A stretch of 64,000 bases of DNA from Achatina immaculata (lineage: Eukaryota > Mollusca > Gastropoda > Stylommatophora > Achatinidae). The DNA is taken from contig CM019704.1 in the NCBI GenBank assembly GCA_009760885.1, positions 10,438,303 to 10,502,302 of the forward strand, given 5' to 3'. The position numbers were made by a program, and so were the translations under genes. The notes under the pieces are model-generated. The model had not been told where the DNA came from, did no database searches, and saw only the letters and a list, made by a program, of their open reading frames with translations. Shown piece after piece: positions 57,304 to 64,000 of this stretch; position 1 is the stretch's first letter; the number at the start of each line of letters is the position of its first letter.

Positions 57304-58973
57304 TTGTTATGAAAAATACTGTAAACTAAATAGTAATATCGAATAGCGACAGAGAGAAGTAGGTAGGAAAGGAAGAGAAAGGTATAGAACTTCCATGACA
57401 CTAGAACAAGACGCAGACAAAAGTAAACAGTGAATAGAAAAAGACAAGACTCAGTGACTCTGAGATATAGGTAATGCAAAGGAAGGACGCCAGAAAGTAG
57501 GACGATCCAGTGATAATAAAGCGGTGACACGTGTAAACAAAATAGAAAAGACGAATAGAAAAGGCAGACACAATGAAAAGCGAGGACACAATAAAACCTC
57601 TAGAATAAAAGAGCAAGATAATGACTGAGGTAAATAAGAATAGAGACGAAATTCACATAGACTAACACGCGTGACACCTGTTATGTGACACGCATTAGGG
57701 CGCTTTTAGGACGCTGTTGCACATGGTTTTTAAATAAAAGAATGACCAACTCGGCCAGCTGACCATTTAAATATTTAGAGCCACGGCCTGTTGGACAATT
57801 GACTTACGAGAGATAAGTCACGGGGCAGTTTGAATGACGGACAATCAGAACGCTGATGGGAACCAGTGGACATCTGAAGGGTGGAGCCAGAATACTTATT
57901 GGTTAATCCGTCAAGCTGGACTTGAAGATAAAAAAGCGAGCGGAGAGACAGGAGAGGAGGAAGAAGTACGGAAGTACAGGAGAGAGGAGACTGAGGAGGG
58001 AGCCTGAAGACGGAAGAACAGACAATCAAGAACGAAGAAGTACAGAAGTACAGGAGAGAGGAGACAGAGGAGGAAGACGGAAGAGCAGACAAATAAGGAC
58101 GAAGAAGTACGGAAGTACATGAGAGAGGAGACAGAGGAGAGAGCCCGAAGACAGAAGAACAGACAATCAAGGACGAAGAAGTACGGAAGTACATGAGAGA
58201 GGAGACAGAGGAGGGAGCCCGAAGACAGAGGAACAAGGACAGTCAGTGAATAGAGACCGATCCAGACGTAAAAGGAAGGAGCACGAGAAGGAAGGAGCCC
58301 CTAAGAATAGGACGTCCGGAGGCTAGCGGACAAGTGAGGGGGATCGTCAGAAGTATACTGACTGGAGAACAGAAGGACGGACAATCAGAGAAGAACAGCA
58401 GAAGGAGAACACACACCAGAGAAGACATGAGAGAGAAAGAAGACGTAGGTAACGACAGATGGAACAGACGGTCAATTAGAGCAAAAGATACACAGGAAAA
58501 GCAGTTTTGAAGTAGTTTTAGGACAGACTGAAGATGTGATTCAAGTGTTTCAAGTGATTATGAAGATTTGTTACTTGGAAACTTTGAGTAAAGTGATTCA
58601 GACGAGGAATTAGTTGATCATGTGCGTCGGATCTAATATAGTACAAGTACAGAGTTTAGAACTGTCCTCGTATCATGTGCAGAGTATTCTGAAGTTGAGA
58701 CATGCTGCCTGTAGAACATGATAGAGTTTGATTTAATGAACGAATGATTAAGTGATTCAATCCAAGTGATTTGTCGACAATACATCTTGTCAGGACTAAA
58801 TAATGATGTGAACAGTTCATCGGATTTGATCTAGTGAATGTGGTAAAGTTTTGTGAAACCTGTGATGTATCAATCAAAGAGCATCTGTAAGATTCCATTC
58901 TGTAGTATTTGGAACTGTTCAGAAAAGTATGATACACAATTGTCAATTGTCAATTCTGCGACAGCAGAAAGAA
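57304..58973 (+). mobile_element. Unrecognised LTR-like insertion, about 1.67 kb
   Basis: This sequence splits an RTE copy between QDGLVSND (left) and RIRIAKAALIFRNL (right). AGTTA occurs at both edges (57299-57303 and 58974-58978), a possible 5-bp target duplication. A collinear, shorter relative lies antisense at 13250-13880 and is followed there by an ORF. Length, lack of coding and a promoter-like purine tract suggest a solo LTR, but canonical TG...CA ends are not evident. Orientation is set arbitrarily relative to the 13-kb copy. Confidence 0.55.
57940..58250 (+). repeat. Purine-rich tandem repeat, 67-74-bp unit, 4 copies
   Basis: Units start GAAGAAGTACGGAAGTACA at 57960, 58034, 58101 and 58175 and include GAGAGAGGAGACAGAGGAG and CAGACAATCAAG. 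It lies inside the LTR-like insertion. Frames on both strands (for example 153 aa minus) are composition artefacts. Confidence 0.9.
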
Positions 58974-59455
58974 AGTTAGAATTCGAATTGCGAAAGCAGC
59001 ATTGATCTTCAGGAATCTTGAGAACATATGGCATTCAAAAGTTATAAGCACAAAAACCAAGTTAAGGTTATTCAATTCAGATGTAATATCCACCCTCAGT
59101 TATGCATGTGAAAGCTGGAAAACAACTAAAGAAATAGAAAATAAATGCCCAAGGAAAATATTCGGTATAAAATGGAACGAATTAAAAAACAACGCAGAGA
59201 TAAGACAGATGAACAAACAACAACCTGTCTCATGAGTGATCAGAAAAAGATGGACATATATCGGTCATGTGATGAGAAGAAACAATCAGAAATTCCTAAA
59301 CGAGCTGTCAAGTGGAATACAGCAGGCCGAAGAAAAATAGGTCGACCACGTGAAACTCTAAAGAGGACATTGTTAAGAGAGGCCCTGATGAGATTGAAAA
59401 ACTCGCTGAAAACAGGAAATCTTGGCGAACTACCATGCGGGCCCTAAATGACGTT
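58974..59455 (+). mobile_element. RTE-like LINE, C-terminal part, right of the insertion
   Basis: Continues the 56886-57303 element: RIRIAKAALIFRNLENIWHS, then STKTKLRLFNSDVISTLSYA, CESWKTTKEI, and after frame breaks YIGHVMRRN and GRRKIGRPRETLKRTLLREA. These are the standard post-RT motifs (RI.KA...F..L..IW; STKTKLRLFN; GCE.W; IGH..R; GRP..T.KR). No tandem tail is clear after 59455. Confidence 0.82.
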
Positions 59456-59620
59456 TAGCGGCACAGGAAGGATGTAAGACTGGTTGTCAGAGCTGGAGAA
59501 GGAAAAGTGTCAATCTCCGTGACTGACACAAGTCAGTATGTAGAAGAAAGACACATGGGTGTTTGATCAGAGAGCAAGTGTTGACACGGTAAGCCTGTCC
59601 ACGATCAGTGGAGCTAATCT
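59456..59620. other. Short spacer, no gene
   Basis: Lies between the RTE C-terminus and the start of the tandem duplication. Confidence 0.5.
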
Positions 59621-61625
59621 GATTGCTGTTAGAGCTAAGATTTGTTGCTTGGACCCGTGGTTGAAGCCGCTGCTCACGTCCAAGTGAGAGTTTGACCTGC
59701 GAGCCAGATCACCGCCACTCACTCACCTTCTCAGGTGTTGAACCTTGACGTGACATTTAATGCAAGAAAGCTAACGGGGCCTATCTTTCTGCTTGTTCTA
59801 TGGGGTAATATCATTGGGCGCCGTGCTGAAGTGATGAAATAAAAGCCATCATCAAGCTCGTCTTACTGTTACTTATTATTGCTATCAAAGAGTTTATCAG
59901 CGAGTGATGGAATGGCCCGAATGGTTGTATATTCTTGTATAAGAAGAGTGAAAGAAGAACGTAAACAATAAAATAAGTAATAACTGGTGAACAAAGGAAA
60001 TCATAACTTGTAGTAAGTTTTATATGTGACGTACACAAAAAGTTAACTCTTCATATCCAGCAGCCATGCTGCTTGCTCTAATGTCAGTGCTCCGAAAAAC
60101 ATTGTTGGCTTGTGTTGGTATTTTGTTTTCTTCTTTCTTTATCCTTATATATCAGAGTTTTGTTAAGTGAGCTCACTTTCAGGTAGCAACACACAGCCGC
60201 CTGGCGCTCTCTAACAGGTAGATGGATATGAAAGTGTCTGCGGACCTTCTCGTCAGATGTAATCTGACATACCAGGTTGTAGCTGATTAGATTTGCTCAT
60301 CATACTTTGGCTAAGTAGTTCTCTACTCATACAGACTGTCTGAGACGTCGTGTAGAAAGATTCTGTCTGTGCTGTCCTGTCACAGAGATATGCTCATGTC
60401 ACTGCTAGCTGCTCTCATCCGTCTCCTTTCTTACAAAACTGTACAGGGCTACAGAAACGAGAGGGAGAGAGGGGTAGGAAGAAGAAGAGGAAATAGAAGG
60501 GAAGGGGGAAATTAGACACAGCATAATAGAATATTGTGAAGTCTAATTTAGTCTGTGACAGTTTGAAAGAAGTTTCATCAGTCAACCAGTAGGCTGGCCC
60601 AGTCCCTACACTCTGAATCCGTGTCGTGCTTGCTTTGAAGGATTCAAGTCTGAGATCACGTGACAGCGCTGGAGTAGATCACGTGTCCTAGTACTGTATG
60701 CGCGCTGGTATGTGGGGGTAGAAGTTGTTTGATAATCGCGGACATACTCGACAGTTTCAATACAATATATGTGTTGTATGTAGGGCAGGGTTTGCTTATC
60801 TCAAGCTAAAAGTGTGCCATTGATTTCTCTGCTTATTGAAGAAAGTTTGCTAGCGTTTTAAATGTAACAGTTCTATCAAGTCTGTGTGTGTTTGTGCTAA
60901 TAGTATGTGAGATAAGAACTCATGCTGTTTTTTCAATACATTTTCACGTCATTGGAAATCAGCTGTGCGATATTTGATGGTTTGTATGACAATATGCTTC
61001 ATATTCTGGTACGTTTACATGACTATTATAAGAGTGATTTTTTGGTTTGGGGGAGGGGGTCTCATCTAAGACAGAAATCTTGTGATGGCGCAGTTTACAC
61101 ACTTTTTATTTGGTCTCATCTAAGACAGAAATCTTGTGATGACGCAATTCACACACTTTTTATTTGGTCTCATCTAAGACAGAAATCTTGTGATGGCGCA
61201 ATTCACAGACTTTTTATTTGGTCTCATCTAAGACAGAAATCTTGTGATGGCGCAATTCACAGACTTTTTATTTGGTCTCATCTAAGACAGAAATCTTGTG
61301 ATGACGCAATTCACACACTTTTTATTTGGTCTCATCTAAGACAAGTCTTGTGATGACGCAATTCACACACTTTTTATTTGGTCTCATCTAAGACAGAAAT
61401 CTTGTGATGACGCAATTCACACACTTTTTATTTGGTCTCATCTAAGACAGAAATCTTGTGATGGCGCAATTCACAGACTTTTTATTTGGTCTCATCTAAG
61501 TCAGAAGTCTTGTGATGACGCAATTCACACACTTTTTATTTGGTCTCATCTAAGACAGAAATCTTGTGATGGCGCAATTCACACACTTCTTATTTGGTCT
61601 CATCTAAGTCAGAAGTCTTGTGATG
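59621..61625 (+). repeat. Tandem segmental duplication, left copy
   Basis: About 1.44 kb of unique sequence (from GCTGTTAGAGCTAAGATTTG to GGTTTGGGGGAGGGGGT) followed by a 54-bp minisatellite. It is repeated at 61626-63475 about 2.0 kb downstream. Differences between copies are mostly small indels, for example TTCTATGGGG versus TCTATGGG, GTAAGTTT versus GTAACAGTTT, and GTAATCTG versus GTAAAGATCTG. A minus-strand frame of 75 codons (60038-59811) is present in both copies with substitutions at several residues. It has no recognisable domain. Confidence 0.95.
61061..61625 (+). repeat. Minisatellite, 54-bp unit, about 10 copies (left)
   Basis: Unit: CTCATCTAAGACAGAAATCT followed by TGTGATGGCGCAATTCACAC and ACTTTTTATTTGGT. 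Variants: GACAGAAAT/GTCAGAAGT, GGCG/GACG, CACACAC/CACAGAC. One unit has a deletion (GACAAGTC). 54 bp equals 18 codons, so the plus frame is open across the array (SHLRQKSCDGAIHTLFIW). Confidence 0.96.
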
Positions 61626-63475
61626 GCTGTTAGAGCTAAGATTTGTTGCTTGGACCCGTGGTTGAAGCCGCTGCTCACGTCCAAGTGAGAGTTTGACCTG
61701 CGAGCCAGATCACCGCCACTCACTCACCTTCTCAGGTGTTGAACCTTGACGTGACATTTAATGCAAGAAAGCTAACGGGCCTATCTTTCTGCTTGTCTAT
61801 GGGTAATATCATTGGGCGCCGTGCTGAAGTGATGAAATAAAAGCCATCATCAAGCTCGTCTTACTGTTACTTATTATTGCTATCCTAGAGTTTATCAGCG
61901 AGTGATGGAATGGCCCGAATGGTTGTATATTCTTGTATAAGAAGAGTGAAAGAAGAATGTGAACAATAAAATAAGTAATAACTGGTGAACAAAGGAAATC
62001 ATAACTTGTAGTAACAGTTTTATATGTGACGTACACAAAAAGTTAACTCTTCATATCCAGCAGCCATGCTGCTTGCTCTAATGTCAGTGCTCCGAAAAAC
62101 ATTGTTGGCTTGTGTTGGTATTTTGTTTTCTTCTTTCTTTATCCTTATATATCAGAGTTTTGTTAAGTGAGCTCACTTTCAGGTAGCAACACAGCCGCCT
62201 GGCGCTCTCTAACAGGTAGATGGATATGAAAGTGTCTGCAGACCTTCTCGTCAGATGTAAAGATCTGACATACCAGGTTGTAGCTGATTAGATTTGCTCA
62301 TCATACTTTGGCTAAGTAGTTCTCTACTCATACAGACTGTCTGAGACGTCGTGTAGAAAGATTCTGTCTGTGCTGTCCTGTCACAGAGATATGCTCATGT
62401 CACTGCTAGCTGCTCTCATCCCGTCTCCTTTCTTACAAAACTGTACAGGGCTACAGAAACGAGAGGGAGAGAGGGGTAGGAAGAAGAAGAGGAAATAGAA
62501 GGGAAGGGGGAAATTAGACACAGCATAATAGAATATTGTGAAGTCTAATTTAGTCTGTGACAGTTTGAAAGAAGTTTCATCAGTCAACCAAGTAGGCTGG
62601 CCCAGTCCCTACACTCTGAATCCGTGTCGTGCTTGCTTTGAAGGATTCAAGTCTGAGATCACGTGACAGCGCTGGAGTAGATCACGTGTCCTAGTACTGT
62701 ATGCGCGCTGGTATGTGGGGGTAGAAGTTGTTTGATAATCGCGGACATACTCGACAGTTTCAGTACAATATATGTGTTGTATGTAGGGCAGGGTTTGCTT
62801 ATCTCAAGCTAAAAGTGTGCCATTGATTTCTCTGCTTATTGAAGAAAGTTTGCTAGCGTTTTAAATGTAACAGTTCTATCAAGTCTGTGTGTGTTTGTGC
62901 TAATAGTATGTGAGATAAGAACTCATGCTGTTTTTTCAATACATTTTCACGTCAATTTAGATCAGCTGTGCGATATTTGATGGTTTGTATGACAATATGC
63001 TTCACATTCTGGTACGTTTACATGACTATTAATTTTTTTTTTGGTTTGGGGGAGGGGGTCTCATCTAAGACAGAAATCTTGTGATGGCGCAATTCACACA
63101 CTTCTTATTTGGTCTCATCTAAGTCAGAAGTCTTGTGATGGCGCAATTCACACACTTCTTATTTGGTCTCATCTAAGTCAGAAGTCTTGTGATGGCGCAA
63201 TTCACAGACTTTTTATTTGGTCTCATCTAAGTCAGAAATCTTGTGATGACGCAATTCACAGACTTTTTATTTGGTCTCATCTAAGACAGAAATCTTGTGA
63301 TGGCGCAGTTTACACACTTTTTATTTGGTCTCATCTAAGACAGAAATCTTGTGATGACGCAATTCACACACTTCTTATTTGGTCTCATCTAAGTCAGAAG
63401 TCTTGTGATGGCGCAATTCACAGACTTTTTATTTGGTCTCATCTAAGTCAGAAGTCTTGTGATGACGCAGTTCAC
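61626..63475 (+). repeat. Tandem segmental duplication, right copy
   Basis: It begins inside a minisatellite unit of the left array: GTGATGG is followed by CTGTTAGAGCTAAG instead of CGCAATTC. It repeats the ~1.44-kb block and then its own shorter 54-bp array. The junction sequence TGAT.GCTG is common to the array unit and the block start, suggesting a short-homology join or unequal exchange. Confidence 0.95.
63060..63475 (+). repeat. Minisatellite, 54-bp unit, about 7.7 copies (right)
   Basis: Same unit as 61061-61625 but with fewer copies and a different variant order; GTCAGAAGT units are more frequent. The copy-number difference shows the arrays changed after, or during, the duplication. 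Confidence 0.95.
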
Positions 63476-64000
63476 ACATATGTCTTAAGGAAGGCTTGAG
63501 GAGAATAAATTGTGTAAGCCGTGGAGTGAAGAAATTGTGATAGAAAAGGTCACTTGTGGTGGGGACAGAAAGACGGCGAACTGTGGATCTAGGGCTACAT
63601 TACACAGGATTTTCTCATAAGTCAAGGGACAAAGTCACCATGGGAAATAAAGCCCAAAGTTTTTTTTTTCTTTAAATGTCTTGACGTTTGGTACAGAATG
63701 TAACAAGCATTGCTGATGTTTATAACGCATAGTTATGCCACAAAGTTCTCAAAATGATCCTGGTGGAAACATATGTAGACGTAATAAACAGTTGTGCTGT
63801 CACACACAGACACGGACTACTCAATGCTGTGTGTAGAGTTCTCTTCACTTTACTATGTGTACAGCCAGCATGAACTTGTTTGCTATCACAGACTCCTGAG
63901 GACTTGCAAAACAGCTCTTAAGTTCTACTGACAACAGCGGATAATCTACTTGTCTTAATGTGCAGCTTGATAGAAGTTTTGCTCTACACAATGTGCAGTA
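63476..64000. other. No gene recognised
   Basis: Unique sequence after the duplication, with a T-run near 63660-63669. Nothing recognisable before the window ends. Confidence 0.5.

Noticed and set aside
59790..59850. TGGGCGCCGTGCTGAAGTG, considered as a retroelement primer-binding site after an LTR ending CA
   Set aside because: No matching gag or RT follows in either duplicate, and the match to a tRNA 3' end could not be shown.
1..64000. Search for tRNA, 5S rRNA and tRNA-derived SINEs using B-box-like GGTTCRANNCC
   Set aside because: No instance with a matching A box or cloverleaf was found by eye; a covariance-model scan could still find degraded ones.

Overview
This window looks like non-coding, repeat-dense nuclear DNA from an animal. 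It has no operons, no bacterial-type gene density and no convincing long host gene. It does carry metazoan-type transposon relics: a Penelope-like element with a GIY-YIG domain, RTE-clade LINEs, a jockey-superfamily (L2/CR1-like) LINE and Helitrons. There are also many minisatellites. The mix of families suggests an invertebrate, and a mollusc or other lophotrochozoan seems most plausible, but that is inference; nothing in the sequence fixes the species.

Layout. 1-1240: antisense Penelope-like relic. 2665-3686, 19021-21113 and 53050-53366: three 5'-truncated copies (A, B, C) of one LINE family. 5130-6050, 12241-12535 and 40506-42445 (antisense): pieces of a second, RTE/BovB-like LINE. 22500-22640 (antisense) and 56886-59455: pieces of further RTE-like elements. 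5339-5605, 32362-32840, 33041-33545 and 39737-40505: 3' ends of an L2/CR1-like LINE with a shared terminal block and tetranucleotide tails. 15397-15995, 36871-38429 and 42446-42790: Helitron copies; one still carries a scrap of Rep/helicase coding sequence, and two carry internal repeats that resemble heat-shock elements. 57304-58973 and 13250-13880 (antisense): two copies of an unrecognised LTR-like sequence, one interrupting an RTE copy, the other followed by a short ORF.

About twenty minisatellite arrays, with units of 22 to about 74 bp, occupy roughly a sixth of the window. Several have units divisible by three (24, 30, 39, 48, 54 bp), so they stay open in several frames and produce long but meaningless ORFs. 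Some have higher-order structure (22 into 44 bp; 39 into 234 bp). The right end (59621-63475) is a recent tandem duplication of a ~2 kb block ending in a 54-bp minisatellite.

Host coding signal is minimal. The best candidate is a 64-bp internal exon at 56223-56286 flanked by good splice sites. A weaker first-exon candidate lies at 28668-28816. If either is real, the window is probably mostly intron. No tRNA, rRNA or CRISPR array was seen. All coordinates of repeat and transposon edges were read by eye and may be off by tens of bases.
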